64,000 nt of DNA from Phytophthora sp. 'mugwort' (Eukaryota; Oomycota; Peronosporomycetes; Peronosporales; Peronosporaceae): positions 2,505,001-2,569,000 of the forward strand of contig JAUCEF010000010.1 of NCBI GenBank assembly GCA_033558025.1. Reading direction: 5' to 3'. Below are positions 43,739-54,501 of this stretch, piece after piece. The stretch's first letter is position 1. Every line of letters begins with the position of its first letter. The notes below the pieces were generated by a model. The model was not told the DNA's origin. It saw only the letters and a list, made by a program, of their open reading frames with translations, and did not search any database. The position numbers and the translations under genes were made by a program.

Positions 43739-46581
43739 GTGGTTGCATATTAAGAGGTGGGGTTTCATAGCGTGTGAATATTGCACCTTTGCATTTCTAT
43801 CGCGTTGTATTTTGAGGCTCCAGCTGAAGTTGAGGTGTTTAATACATTGTGCCATATTCGCATTCTGAAGGTGGCACCTACGCGTAATACTCACAGTTCT
43901 AGAACTGATCACTTCGAGGTACATTTCGCTCAGTTTTAGAGATTCGGATCTCACGACCAAGGCACGTTCGTCACGGAGATCCAAGAACCCAAGTGAAGCC
44001 CAAATCCGAGACGTCGTGACGTGTGTTAGACTAAACCAGCACGACATATTTCGATTGGTCCAGTAGTACTGAACTGTATCACCTAGTGTCTGTGAGGTTA
44101 ATCACGAGAGGTCGGCCAATTCAGTTTTTTTTTTTTCAGGCTTTCTGCCTACTGCGGTCGTGCTCGTCACCATCACCGGCGGCATCCTCATACTGCTTCG
44201 ACGGTGAAGTTCGACGGGCGCCTGCCTGGCAGGCATCCGTCGAACTGGCAGGCTGCCACGATGGGTGGACTATATACAGTTGACGTCAGTAATTGCGTGC
44301 TATCTTGAAGATGAGTGGCGGATCTGCCCCCTCCCCAATTTTTAACGAGGATGAAAGGCGCAGCGTACCTCCCTGAGTTAGCGTGATTGACAGGCGTTGT
44401 CGAAGGTCACGCTTCGTGCTTCAATGGGTTGATGGAAATCTCTCACTGGGAGAGTTCCCGCCACTCAAGAGCAACTTTTCACGTGCAACTTCAACCTTTT
44501 TTACTTCATTGAGTCAAGAATCAGCGCTTTCGACCGTCACTCCACTTGAGCTCTCTGCTGCCACGTCAATAACGGATTGAGCGTTGTTTCCACCTCAGCA
44601 GAGATCTTTGCTGGTGCTAGCGGCGTTCTACTTGTAGAGCATCCTTTTACAATATGTCACGAAAGATTCGCGTGGTTACCAAACATGATAAAGAGTACTA
44701 CATAGTTTTAAGCTAAAATCTCCTAAACCCAGCGAGCTTTTCAGCTACGACCGTGCTCATCAATATTCTCTATACTTCGACACATATTTCACATTCGTTC
44801 GAGACCCCCCCCCCTGGAGGTCTTACACCGAGTCGTTATGAGATCAGGGGCACTTGGAATGGCATACGCTTGTCAGACATGTTCAGCTTCTGTCTCTCAT
44901 TGTACCCCTTCGTGCCATCTTCTTCGATTTTCGACTGGAGATATCGTCGACAGCGGGCGCACATAACGGAGGGAGTTCGTAGGCATTCAAGCAGCACCTG
45001 TTTAAATGTAACTGCATCCAGAGGCGTTAGCTCGCGCGGAGAAATGCAGAGTCGAATCACAACGTCAACGTTGCCGTCGTGCTCTCACAACAGTTCACCG
45101 GATTTTTACAAAACTCACGGGCTACAGTATGAGTAGAGTTTACTTGCTGGTGTGGCTTTCACGTCGAGCGTGCTGCAGTATTGACTGCCGAAACGACGCA
45201 GCCTCGCTACGTTGACCTCGCCTGGTCCGTCCTTTATCTCGTTGCTGCTGAACACTGGGAAACCCCTGCACCACACCAGTCGGCGCGTCAGAAACTGCTC
45301 CCAAGGAAAGGTCAGCGCGCATCGACGAAATCAGCGCGGCCGAAAAGATCGTTTCCCGTCCGAGTGACAGCCGAAACCCGGGGGAAAAATCCGACGGGTT
45401 CGCCTTGGCGGTGTCCAGACGCCATGCAAGGTTTTCGAACAGCTTGTCGCCTTACTCGAGCTTGACTTATCAGAGTTTAACGTTCACGTGGTTAAACGTA
45501 CTACAGTATAGTATGGTATTCATGTAAAAAACGACCAGGAGCTCAATTATTTGATATTGAAGCCATTCCTGTATGGAATGAGCGGAACATAAATCAAAGT
45601 GTGACTGGTCTATGGATACGTGGCTAGTGCGTCAGAGTTCCCAGATTTTGTTCGTATTTATTTTTCGTTTTTCGACTGGAGAGATGGGGCAGAAAGGGGT
45701 GCGGACTCGGCTCAAATGCTCTCTTTTTCTATACAAAGTGAACGCGCATGTACATGTCGAAAGCCGTGATCACTAATGCCAGACTGTGTGGAGTCAAGCG
45801 CTGCGAATGGACGAAGACAAGGAACCCCTTGAATCAAACAACGTCGTCAAGGTTCCAACTGTCGCATGAAAAAAAAATGTTTTTTTTGGTCTTTTTCTAT
45901 TGGAGCTGAACGATTCGACGATGCGAGTGGTACTTCACTTCAAGTTCAGTTTCGTGCCCCTTCGTGTGCATTTATGCAAAATTAATTGTGACGGATCACG
46001 AACCCGGAGCTGTGCCTCGTTCGACACCAGGCACCCTGGTCCGCCCTGCAACCATCGTCTTGCACTGACCACTGGGGAGTTAAGGGAAAACGGTCTAAAA
46101 GATAGCGGTTGGCGCGTCAGAAACTGCTCCCACTAGAAGGGATCAAGGGCTCATGAGCGATGGCTGTAGGCTACGTATTAGCCTCAATGGGGAACGGGTT
46201 TCGGGCTGCGTCCTTAATCTACATGTCCATGCTTGCATCGCTAGCAGTCTCTGCTCAAGGAAAAACATTATTGGCATTTGCTTGTTGTAAGGCAAGGTAA
46301 TGTTGGGTGTGGTGTTCCTCCTCAAGATCGGACTATCGTCGACGCCGAGGCGCGGTTGCTACAGTGCTGACCCTCTGACGCCACGCAGGCCAGGCGCTAG
46401 CAAAAAGGGCGCGAGCAACGGATGACGCATGTCAAGTGGAATATTCCGCGCCGGCAACGCCTCTTGAGTCTCGTCGGCCACTACAGCCGTTGTGGACAGG
46501 CACCGGAGACAGGCACTTCCTTCAAAGGGGAAGGAGGCTCTCGGTGATCTCGTGAGGCCTCCGTTCGGAACTCCCACATCT
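43739..46581. other. Long intergenic region, gene status uncertain
   Basis: No family is recognised over 2.8 kb. The best candidates are a 127-codon plus-strand frame (44753-45136) and an opposing 74-codon minus-strand frame (45060-44836). The latter has a plausible amphipathic sequence and a CARC pair, but they overlap and lack support. A 22-bp direct repeat (45282 and 46111) and simple A and T runs near 45870 are present. Confidence 0.4.
45282..45303. repeat. 22-bp direct repeat (partner at 46111-46132)
   Basis: The sequence starting ggcgcgtcagaaactgctcc is identical at both places, 829 bp apart. The flanks do not match well. It may be a trace of a dispersed repeat end. Confidence 0.7.
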
Positions 46582-46589
46582 CAATTTTC
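46582..46589 (+). promoter_or_regulatory. Possible flanking promoter element of the zinc-finger gene
   Basis: caattttc fits the oomycete flanking promoter region consensus MAWTTTNC, 44 bp upstream of the ATG at 46633. The full Inr is not clear, so this is tentative. Confidence 0.4.
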
Positions 46590-46632
46590 CTACTCTCCAC
46601 CAGGAGTACAATTCCCACCCTACATCACCACT

Positions 46633-47343
46633 ATGATGTCTTTCCGCACATTCCTCCCTCTTTCTCAGCCCAGCTTCATCGAAATGCCTCAGCTGCTCGG
46701 TCTCAAACCGATCCAGCAGTCCAAGCCAGTCAACAAGTGCTCGCTCGACTTCATTCTTTCAAGTGACAATGCCATCGCGAAGCCAGCGTTGCTACCTTCG
46801 TTCCCGTGGACTTCACCGCACCGAGGATCGTCTAGCAAGACGTTCGCCCCATTCCTGGCGCCGCCTTCGGGTCCCTCCAAGATCGCAAGGCGTCGACGTT
46901 TCCAAAGTGTCAGCATGTCCAACGGCAGCACGAAAGTATCAGCCAAAGCTGGGGTAGTGCTCGCCAATGGCACGATCGTCAAGAAAGGCAGCAAGTACTG
47001 CATGGTCGAGGGCTGTACGAGTCGAGCAAAGCACGCGCGTCGCTGCTGGCGCCACGGCGGTTCCGTCAAGTGCAAGGTCCCAGACTGCGCCAATCGCGCC
47101 AAGACCAAAGGCGTCTGCTGGTCGCACGGCGGTGGCACGCTCTGCTCGTTCCGCGGCTGCACAACCATCTCCGTCTCCAACGGTGTCTGCTGGGCTCATG
47201 GCGGCGGCAAGCGCTGTGTGATGGAGGGCTGTGCACGTCCAGCTTACGAGCGTACAGACCATCTGTGCACGTTGCACTTCGAGGAGAAACAGTATATCGC
47301 CCAGGTGCACAGCAACAACATCAAGTGCCATCACCATTGCTAA
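46633..47343 (+). CDS. WRKY19-like tandem zinc-finger protein
   Basis: This encodes 236 residues from MMSFRTFLPLSQ. An upstream in-frame GTG is not a credible start and the leader contains promoter-like sequence. The first 120 residues are Ser/Pro-rich, with a basic KIARRRRFQ patch that may be a nuclear signal. The last 100 residues hold four related Cys/His units: YCMVEGCTSRAK..CWRHGG, KCKVPDCANRAK..CWSHGG, LCSFRGCTTISV..CWAHGG and RCVMEGCARPAY..CTLHF. This C-x4-C...C-x2-H spacing is the zinc-binding repeat annotated as WRKY19-like, common in oomycetes and some stramenopiles. It lacks a WRKYGQK domain. A nuclear nucleic-acid-binding or protein-binding role is inferred. It is a stand-alone gene, convergent with the GT61 pair. 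Confidence 0.88.
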   Translation: MMSFRTFLPLSQPSFIEMPQLLGLKPIQQSKPVNKCSLDFILSSDNAIAKPALLPSFPWTSPHRGSSSKTFAPFLAPPSGPSKIARRRRFQSVSMSNGSTKVSAKAGVVLANGTIVKKGSKYCMVEGCTSRAKHARRCWRHGGSVKCKVPDCANRAKTKGVCWSHGGGTLCSFRGCTTISVSNGVCWAHGGGKRCVMEGCARPAYERTDHLCTLHFEEKQYIAQVHSNNIKCHHHC

Positions 47344-47789
47344 TCCTCGAAGACCTCATGACCACTGCATCGGGCGATTTTAAGGCAAAACCAAGTTGCT
47401 GCCACAATTTCAGACCTTGCTACGACGTTAGCGCTTGCAGACATTTTGACCACTTGCATACACACCACTCCGACGTGAGTACTCCAAAATCTTACACACA
47501 TTAACCTCAAAAGATCAATAATACAGAGGAACGAAATATCACTAAAAATTGACAAAAAAAACGAATTGGGTAAAAATGATTTGGGTACTTGTATAACACT
47601 TCCTTCCCTGTCTGTGAGCAGTCAGCCATATTCCTCACTTTTCAACACGTATAATCTTACCGGGGCTCTGATCCTGCTCACTTAAGGTCGCATCCGTACT
47701 ATTTTGCAGTTGCTGCTTCTCTAAAGTAAACCGCTGCCTGTCTGAACAGTGTTGGAGGATGCGGTCCACGGATATAACGGACTGGATCA
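47344..47789. other. Spacer between convergent genes
   Basis: This is the 3' region between the zinc-finger gene (plus strand) and GT61 gene A (minus strand). No gene is seen. Confidence 0.5.
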
Positions 47790-49628
47790 TTACGATGCTT
47801 CTCCACGTAACACTGCTTGCTGCTCTTCAAACGCGCCATAGGACTCGCGGAGCAACGGATGGAAGAACGCCATCCATTCATCGTACGGAATGCGCTTATC
47901 CTTTGTGTTCGGGGTCGGGTTATCTCCGATATCCTGACCACCACGGAATTCATGCCAGTCACAACCCACAAACTGGCACATGTTCCGGTAACCCCAGCGG
48001 AATCGCTCCTTGGGAAAAATCTCTACTACAGTAGTCATCGGACGCGCCCAAATGACGTTCACGAGACCAGCACCGTGCATACTGATGATCATGTCGCTCT
48101 CAATCGTGGTCTTCATCTGCTCGTATAATGTCAGGTTCACGTAGTCGATGGAGCGGAACTCCACGTTCAGACCCTTGTACTCCATCCGCATGTTTGCCAA
48201 CACTTCGTCCTCATTCACCCACACACGTTGTAGCGTGCGTCCACCGTATGGCCGACGGGTAATCACCGTCACCATCATCGAACGGATTCTAGTGACGCCG
48301 AGCTCACGTTCCACCTCCGGAGTCACGTTCAACGTTAGCAGAGACTGCGCCCGGAACGTCTTCATCAGCTCTGACTCGAAGCACGGCTCTTCGTTATCCA
48401 GGTGCTGCATCATGGGCCCGGAGAGCTCGAACGGAGCGACCATCACATCACCACGGAAATGCACGCGCTTGCCCATAAGCGTAGCACCGTCAATAATTTC
48501 GTGGTTAGGCGCCAACAATCCCTGGTGCAACGCGTCAATCGGTGAATGGTAGCCACCATCCAAGTGAATCACCCGCGTCTTGGTAATATCCCATTCCAGC
48601 GCCTTGAGCATAATCCACGAGTTCAATGCGTACGAGATCTGGAAGAACGGATTGTGGTCGTCACGGCGAGCAATCAGCAGCACAGGGTCTTCAAACACCA
48701 CAGTTTCGTTATGATCGGGTGCTTGCAACGGATTCTTGACAAAATCCCACGCTGATCGCTTGTTGTTCTCTGGTTTCCTAGGCGAGCAAATCGTCGGTAA
48801 GGGGATCCCATCCTCAGGCAGCGACATCAGCGACGGCTGCCAGATCTGCTCCGCTTTTCGTTCTTTGTCCCCTGGCAACTTCCTAAAGTGAATCGCAAGC
48901 TCGTCGCACGCGCAATTGACCAGCCTCATATTGAAATTGAACCTTGGGTCGTGTTTGCCGCCGTCCTCCGCCATGTTCTGAATGGGCGCGTAGATCGACA
49001 CCCCCACGAGATCCAGCATGAGGTTCTGAAAGGTAGCACTTCGGATACCTCCGCCCACTCTAAATATGGAGACTTTGGTGGCCTTTTCGGGGCTCACAGG
49101 GCCCTGCTTCTCGCTGTTCCATCCGCCATCGATACAGAAATGCCTGGCTGCCTGCTGCACTGCCGTGATAATGCCCACGTCCCGCTGGGCGTAGCACTTG
49201 TTCTTGGTCTCCATACTGCTGTAGTCATGCGGGGCCTTGGTGCGCTGCACCACGAGGCTCTTGACTTGCTCCTGCTGCTTCAGTTGCTCCACAGTCTGCT
49301 GCGTCACTGGAGGCACTATAGAAGTTGACGCAGGAGCGTTGGTCTCCATCATCTGCGCCGCTGTCGACGTGTCATTGACACTGGCAGCTGCCTGCTGGTA
49401 GCCGCTGTGACGCACGGGCCCGCGCACGCTGAGTGCTGATTGGCTTCTGGTGCTGGTGCTGAAGCTGCGTGTAGCCGCCGACAAGTCCACGATCCGTGCG
49501 ACCATCGAGAGAGCGCCCAGCAGCAGCAGCACGAGCGCCAGCGTCTGCAACAACCGCCGGCGCGTGCCGCAGAAGGCAGCAGGGGACACGGATACAGCCG
49601 TTGAGGGCGCCGCGTCGTCCTTTGGCAT
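47790..49628 (-). CDS. GT61-family glycosyltransferase, gene A
   Basis: This encodes 612 residues from MPKDDAAPSTAVS. The frame stays open 106 codons further upstream, but the chosen Met aligns with the start of gene B and precedes a single signal anchor (about residues 28-46, LALVLLLLGALSMVARIVDL), giving type II Golgi topology. A Ser/Thr/Gln-rich stem follows. The catalytic domain has FRVGGGIRSATFQNLMLD, IARRDDHNPFFQ, RVIHLDGGYHSPID and, near residue 518, the SMHGAGLVNVIWARP motif typical of GT61/DUF563 enzymes such as plant xylosyl-/arabinosyl- and animal O-mannose GlcNAc transferases. A further MIISMHGAG...EIFPKERF end is conserved. Donor and acceptor cannot be told. Gene B is a tandem paralogue. 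Confidence 0.88.
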   Translation of the reverse strand: MPKDDAAPSTAVSVSPAAFCGTRRRLLQTLALVLLLLGALSMVARIVDLSAATRSFSTSTRSQSALSVRGPVRHSGYQQAAASVNDTSTAAQMMETNAPASTSIVPPVTQQTVEQLKQQEQVKSLVVQRTKAPHDYSSMETKNKCYAQRDVGIITAVQQAARHFCIDGGWNSEKQGPVSPEKATKVSIFRVGGGIRSATFQNLMLDLVGVSIYAPIQNMAEDGGKHDPRFNFNMRLVNCACDELAIHFRKLPGDKERKAEQIWQPSLMSLPEDGIPLPTICSPRKPENNKRSAWDFVKNPLQAPDHNETVVFEDPVLLIARRDDHNPFFQISYALNSWIMLKALEWDITKTRVIHLDGGYHSPIDALHQGLLAPNHEIIDGATLMGKRVHFRGDVMVAPFELSGPMMQHLDNEEPCFESELMKTFRAQSLLTLNVTPEVERELGVTRIRSMMVTVITRRPYGGRTLQRVWVNEDEVLANMRMEYKGLNVEFRSIDYVNLTLYEQMKTTIESDMIISMHGAGLVNVIWARPMTTVVEIFPKERFRWGYRNMCQFVGCDWHEFRGGQDIGDNPTPNTKDKRIPYDEWMAFFHPLLRESYGAFEEQQAVLRGEAS

Positions 49629-50405
49629 GGCGGGGGGCGGGGAAAGCGACGGAATTCTGACTGAGAACAAAGTCGCACTAATTGCGGACTTGACACGGGT
49701 TCGGAAGAGACTTTGGCTAGATGTGGCGGGCCGCGATTGGTAGAAATGGGCTTTTAGGCAATCGCAGCGCGGCAAAACGATTAATCGCGACCAGACGAAA
49801 GGCGGAGGACGATGATGCCTAGGGCACGGTCGAGCGGCGAGACGGTGGGTACCGTACACATCAAAGTCTCCGCTTTGTTGGATCTGCATCTGGAGTCTGG
49901 AGTCTGCAACGCTGCCCGACTTATTCATTAATGGAGTGACAATCAACTAACCGGATATGATCCCGAAATACACGCGACGACTTCAAAACGGGAAGCAAAT
50001 TAATAGTGACCGGATACAAATACAGTAGTAATCATGTACAGTGCACGCCAAATCGATAAGAACCCCCAAATCTTGTCACATTTTTGCCTCTATCTCGGCT
50101 TGTAGGGGGAATTAGAAACTGCTTAGATATGTTCTTTTTATCAGCATGGCGAGAGAGTGCATGTTTTAACGTCTGCGATTTCAGCGCTTTTGACAGGGTC
50201 AGCATACAAATTGCCGGTTTCGGCAGCAGCGACAAAATTATAGTACCATACACTTTTTATGAACCTCATACAAAGTTCTATATTAAATATCGTACTTAGG
50301 GAGTCAGTCGTACCACGTTTAAAGCAAGGTGGTAGGTATTAATAACGTACTAGTAGTTCTTAAGTACATGTACTAGTAAATTTAAAAAGGTTAACCAAGC
50401 GAAGA
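49629..50405. other. Spacer between the two GT61 genes
   Basis: It contains the leader of gene A (minus strand) and AT-rich sequence downstream of gene B. No gene is recognised. Confidence 0.5.
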
Positions 50406-52103
50406 CTAAGCTGATTCCCCACGCAGATCTGCCTGCTGCTTCTCGAACGCATTCAAACTGCTCTGAAAGTGCGGCACGAAGAAGTTCATCCACTCGTCGT
50501 ATGGAATCTGTTTGCTTTTGGTGTTTGGACTCGGGTTGTCGCCAACGTCCTGGCCACCACGGAACTGGTGCCAGTCACAGCCCACGAACTGGCACAAATT
50601 CCGATAGCCCCAGCGGAACCGCTCCTTTGGGAAAATCTCGAAAACTTTTGTCGTTGGTCGGGCCCACAAGACGTTCACTAGGCCAGCACCATGCATACTG
50701 ATGATCATGTCGCTCTCGATGGTCGTCTTCATCTGCTCCGCTAGCGTCAAATCGACGTATTCAATCGAACGGAATTCTACGTTCAGGTCCTTGTACTCAA
50801 TCCGCATTTTGTCCATGATCTCGTCCTCGTTCAGCCACATTCGCTGCAGCACACGTCCCCCGTACGGACGGCGAGTGATCACAGTCACGATCATTGGGCG
50901 GATGGTAGTTAAACCAATACTGCGCTCGATCTCCGGAGTTATTCCCAATGTTTGCAGTGACTGGGAACGAAATTTTTTAAAGAGCTCCGAATCAAAGCAC
51001 GGTTCATCATCATCCAGGTGCTGCATCATGGGTCCGGAGAATTCATAGGGCGCGAGCAAGACGTCACCACGGAAATGGACACGTTTACCCATCAGCGAGA
51101 CACCCTCGATTAGGTCGTGGTTGGGCGACAAGAGCCCTTGATGTAGTGCATCGATCGGCGACGGGTAACCGCCATCAAAGTGAACCACACGCGTCTTCGT
51201 AACATCCCAACCCAGCGCCTGCAGCATAATCCACGAGTTCAACGCATACGAGATCTGGAAGAACGGGTTATGGTCGTCTCGGCGCGCTATAAGGATAACA
51301 GGGTCTTCAAAGACTACAGTCTCCGTTTCATCAGGAGCTTCGGTTGGATTCTGGACGAAATCCCACGCCGAGCGAGTAATATCGGAGGAGATATTCGGAG
51401 AACAGATACTGGATAAGGGGATTCCGTTATCCGGGAAGAGCATGAGGGACGGCTTCCAGATCTGCTCTCCCCGGCGTTCCTTGTCACTTGGCAGATTGCT
51501 GAAATACGCTGCAAGCTCGTCACATGCGCAGTTAATTAACCTCGGATTGAAGTTAAATCTCGGGTCATGATTGCCACCATCTTGTGCCATGCTCGCAATT
51601 GGCGAGTTTATCTTTACGTCGACGAAGTCCAGCATGAGGTTCTGGAACGTGGCGCTCCTGATGCCTCCTCCTACTCGGAATGTCGACACCTTTGTAGCGT
51701 TGGTTGGGCTCACAGGCTGCTGTGACTTACTGTCCCAGCCACCATTCACGCAGAAGTTTTTCGCGGCTTGTCGAACTGCTGGAATTATACCGACATCTCG
51801 CTCCAGGTAGCACCTGGTCTTGGTATCTGAATTGGTGTAGACGTGTGGCGGAAGTGTCTGCTGTGTGACTCGAGCTTGGTCTCGTTGTTGCTGCTGCAAC
51901 CAAAGCGTCTGCTCGCTGTCGCCGCGTCGTATGGAGACACTAAGTTCTCCTTGGCTCGTGGCATCGCTGGTGGTCATTGATAGATCCACAATATGCCCCA
52001 CCATCGAGAGCGCGGCCACCACCAGCAGCACTAGCCCCAACGTCTCAGGAGCGCGACGGCGCGATCCGCAGAGCTTAATGGAGGGCACCTTGTCCTTGGT
52101 CAT
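50406..52103 (-). CDS. GT61-family glycosyltransferase, gene B
   Basis: This encodes 565 residues from MTKDKVPSIKLCGSRRRAPE. A signal anchor lies at about residues 19-40 (ETLGLVLLVVAALSMVGHIV), followed by a stem shorter than in gene A. The catalytic region runs parallel to gene A: FRVGGGIRSATFQNLMLD, ICSPNISSD, IARRDDHNPFFQ, RVVHFDGGYPSPID, then SMHGAGLVNVLWARP near residue 471 and the shared tail GCDWHQFRGGQD. The two proteins are very similar throughout and differ mainly in the stem, where gene A has about 45 extra low-complexity residues. It is likely a Golgi type II enzyme acting on secreted or wall glycans; specificity is unknown. Same orientation as gene A, with about 780 bp between them. 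Confidence 0.9.
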   Translation of the reverse strand: MTKDKVPSIKLCGSRRRAPETLGLVLLVVAALSMVGHIVDLSMTTSDATSQGELSVSIRRGDSEQTLWLQQQQRDQARVTQQTLPPHVYTNSDTKTRCYLERDVGIIPAVRQAAKNFCVNGGWDSKSQQPVSPTNATKVSTFRVGGGIRSATFQNLMLDFVDVKINSPIASMAQDGGNHDPRFNFNPRLINCACDELAAYFSNLPSDKERRGEQIWKPSLMLFPDNGIPLSSICSPNISSDITRSAWDFVQNPTEAPDETETVVFEDPVILIARRDDHNPFFQISYALNSWIMLQALGWDVTKTRVVHFDGGYPSPIDALHQGLLSPNHDLIEGVSLMGKRVHFRGDVLLAPYEFSGPMMQHLDDDEPCFDSELFKKFRSQSLQTLGITPEIERSIGLTTIRPMIVTVITRRPYGGRVLQRMWLNEDEIMDKMRIEYKDLNVEFRSIEYVDLTLAEQMKTTIESDMIISMHGAGLVNVLWARPTTKVFEIFPKERFRWGYRNLCQFVGCDWHQFRGGQDVGDNPSPNTKSKQIPYDEWMNFFVPHFQSSLNAFEKQQADLRGESA

Positions 52104-52905
52104 GCTGGTCGCGGGTGTGATCGGAACTGATACAGAAAGCTGTGCGATCGAAACGACGGGGAGGGAGTTTCTGTCAATGGCGACGGATGGACCGAACGGT
52201 TTGGGACGCTGCAGGATTTTACCTTGACTTCAGACTTGGGGTGATACACACGAAGCAGCACAACTGTCATGGTGGATCACTGAAGCTGTGTGCCTCTAGT
52301 ATCCTGGTGTGGTTCGTGGTACGTTCATTGGTCCTGCAGTGCAACACATTGGCAATGAAGTGGACATCTGAGCGTCATAATTACGTCGCCAACTCAGCAT
52401 GGACGCAGTCGCCTTGACGGTCGAATGTAAATCTTCAAGGCGTGGTGGCAGCGGTTCCTACCGTACGACAACAGCAATATCTTTTTTCCTCCTCTTTTTT
52501 GCGTGGTGCGTCTCAGGTAACAAGAACCTCACTCACAAGCGGGAATAGCAGCGCCAAACTTCTGTTGGGCGTTGATTATTTTTCGTCCTTGAATTCGCTA
52601 TGCTGCCGCTGCAGCATAGCAGCACGTGGCAGAGCATACACGTGCTGGCATAAATAAGGTGGTTACACACACGCAGACTCCCACTGCTCTTATACCCCAA
52701 AACGTGTGCTCCAAAACCCAACTGTATGACTATACAGTACTGTGATGTATGCTCTTAAATCCTGAGTGTAATCAACCAGAATGACGCACTTGTTACCTTC
52801 ATTCTTCACCAACTCAATATGCCATAACACCGGTCTCAATATGCCATAAGAGAATAAACTGTGCAGCCAAAACGACCGTCTAAGGTTCACTTCACTTTTA
52901 TCACC
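52104..52905. other. Divergent intergenic region
   Basis: This region lies between GT61 gene B (minus strand) and GIN-type gene 1 (plus strand), and their promoters should lie here. A ttcacttcactttt stretch just before the GIN-type ATG (52887-52900) is weakly Inr/FPR-like. No gene is seen. Confidence 0.5.
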
Positions 52906-54228
52906 ATGAAGCGCACGTCAATTGCCTTCACTGTCTCTTGGCTCCTCCAATGGTCTGCACTTGTCTCTGCAGCCGTCTCCTCAACGGACATCGTTGCTTC
53001 CACCGACCCGCTGTCGTCTGAGCTGCTCGAGAAGACGTGGACCGTCTCCGCTGTTAACCTCGACAAGCTCGAGCTTCAAGTGGCGGGCAACGTGTTCGTG
53101 GACTACGACAGCTCGCTCCAGTCCGACGCTCAGGTGGCCGCCACTGTTGTGATGCGCGCAAGCTCACCGAAGCTTCTGAACGCGGTGGACGTCACTGAAA
53201 TTGGCGTGAACGGCGTCCGTGTGCACTACAAGAACCAACAGATACACGTCGAGGGCCTCGTGACGACCGCCATTCTGCTGAGCAAGGCCAGCGCCCTACG
53301 TGCAATTAGCGCCACAAACACCCAGAACGTGGTGATTGGAGACGACGTCGTCGTGACCGACGACAAGGCGGCCAGGCTGCATTTCTCCACGCACGGCAAT
53401 GGACACATGTTCGTCGGATCGCCAGCCAGCAGTTCATTTGATGTACGCTCGATGGGATTCGTTCTGTCTGGAGACGGGGGCATCCAGTTCCAGTCTTCAT
53501 CGGTCAAGGTTGCTGAAGAAGTGGTGGTCTCCCTGGTTGGGTCAGGTCACGTTGCTTTTGTTGCTGATGACAGCTTCATTGCCAACAAGATGGAGGCTGT
53601 CGTTGCGGGGACGGGGAAGGTTTTTGTACAGACTCCCGGACTTCAGGTCGAGACGCTCGCAACTGAAATTGTCGGAAATGGAGAGGTTTCGTATGCAACT
53701 TCAGGGACGTGTGGTAGTGAGAAGATTCGCCTGGCTGGTGAAGGCTCCGTGAATGCGGCATCTATTGTGTGCGTGAGCGCGGATGTCAGCATCCTCGGCA
53801 TCGGCGAAGCGGTGGTGCAAGCTACTGAACGACTGGCGGTGATGTTGTTGCTCACCGGCTCGGTGAAGTACGTACAACCTCGTCCCAAGTCTATCCAGTC
53901 GTCAGGTCTCGTGCTAGAAAGCAGCATCACGCCTGCCGAGGCCATCCCCTCAACACAGTATGCTCCTCTCAGCCCGCCCAACCGAGCCGCGACAGGTGTC
54001 TTTCTAACCGTCGAAACCGCTACCAACAACGACAGCCCCTACATTCACGTGCGCCAAGTCGTCGAACCAACCATGCGATGGCAGAACCTGAACGCGTCGT
54101 TGCCCGAGAGCATGAGCGCTCTGGTGCTTTTTGAGGTGTCCCTGGTTGCCATGGCGTTCACTGCTTTCTCCGCATTCAAGTTCCAGCAACGTCGGGTCCG
54201 TAACAAATACCAGTCACTACTGCCGTGA
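52906..54228 (+). CDS. GIN/DUF2807-like beta-helix type I membrane protein, gene 1
   Basis: This encodes 440 residues from MKRTSIAFTVSWLLQWSALVSA, a good signal peptide (an upstream in-frame GTG is ignored). The ectodomain is built of roughly 20-residue beta-strand turns capped by small glycine motifs: THGNGHMF, LSGDGGIQF, VGSGHVAF, AGTGKVFV, VGNGEVSY, AGEGSVNA and GIGEAVVQ. This is the pattern of the putative auto-transporter adhesin head GIN domain, mostly known from bacterial surface proteins. Near the C-terminus a single membrane segment (about 404-424, SALVLFEVSLVAMAFTAFSAF) leads to a short basic tail, QQRRVRNKYQSLLP, ending in a dileucine-like sequence. I infer a type I protein of the endomembrane system or surface. 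It has no introns. Gene 2 and a pseudogene follow in tandem. Confidence 0.8.
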   Translation: MKRTSIAFTVSWLLQWSALVSAAVSSTDIVASTDPLSSELLEKTWTVSAVNLDKLELQVAGNVFVDYDSSLQSDAQVAATVVMRASSPKLLNAVDVTEIGVNGVRVHYKNQQIHVEGLVTTAILLSKASALRAISATNTQNVVIGDDVVVTDDKAARLHFSTHGNGHMFVGSPASSSFDVRSMGFVLSGDGGIQFQSSSVKVAEEVVVSLVGSGHVAFVADDSFIANKMEAVVAGTGKVFVQTPGLQVETLATEIVGNGEVSYATSGTCGSEKIRLAGEGSVNAASIVCVSADVSILGIGEAVVQATERLAVMLLLTGSVKYVQPRPKSIQSSGLVLESSITPAEAIPSTQYAPLSPPNRAATGVFLTVETATNNDSPYIHVRQVVEPTMRWQNLNASLPESMSALVLFEVSLVAMAFTAFSAFKFQQRRVRNKYQSLLP

Positions 54229-54501
54229 CCAAGCACGGCAGCGCCAAACTCCTCGCACACACAACTTAGTACTTTTGAAGTACTGTACCGGTATTGAAAA
54301 TAAATTGTATTCTTTTAATTGATATTTTTTTAAATATTGAATTCCCTGAAGTTGCCACTAGAAACTTGCCTGTTGCACATCAAAATGTGCAACTGAAAGT
54401 TTTAGCCAACTGAAATGATGCGCTGTGGTGATTCGCTAATTTTTTTTTGTTGAAATAAGACTTGCTCCCTCGTGTATTTTTCGTCTGCATGAGCCACAGA
54501 G

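Noticed and set aside
44753..45136. 127-codon plus-strand frame and opposing 74-codon frame as genes.
   Set aside because: They overlap on opposite strands, lack recognisable motifs and have no clear promoter; only mentioned as weak candidates.
49797..49809. aaaggcggaggac as another end of the 61663-62717 element.
   Set aside because: Only 13 bases match and there is no partner end nearby.
49629..49946. Long N-terminal extension of GT61 gene A.
   Set aside because: The upstream 106 codons have no counterpart in gene B and read like untranslated sequence; the ATG at 49628 precedes the conserved signal anchor.
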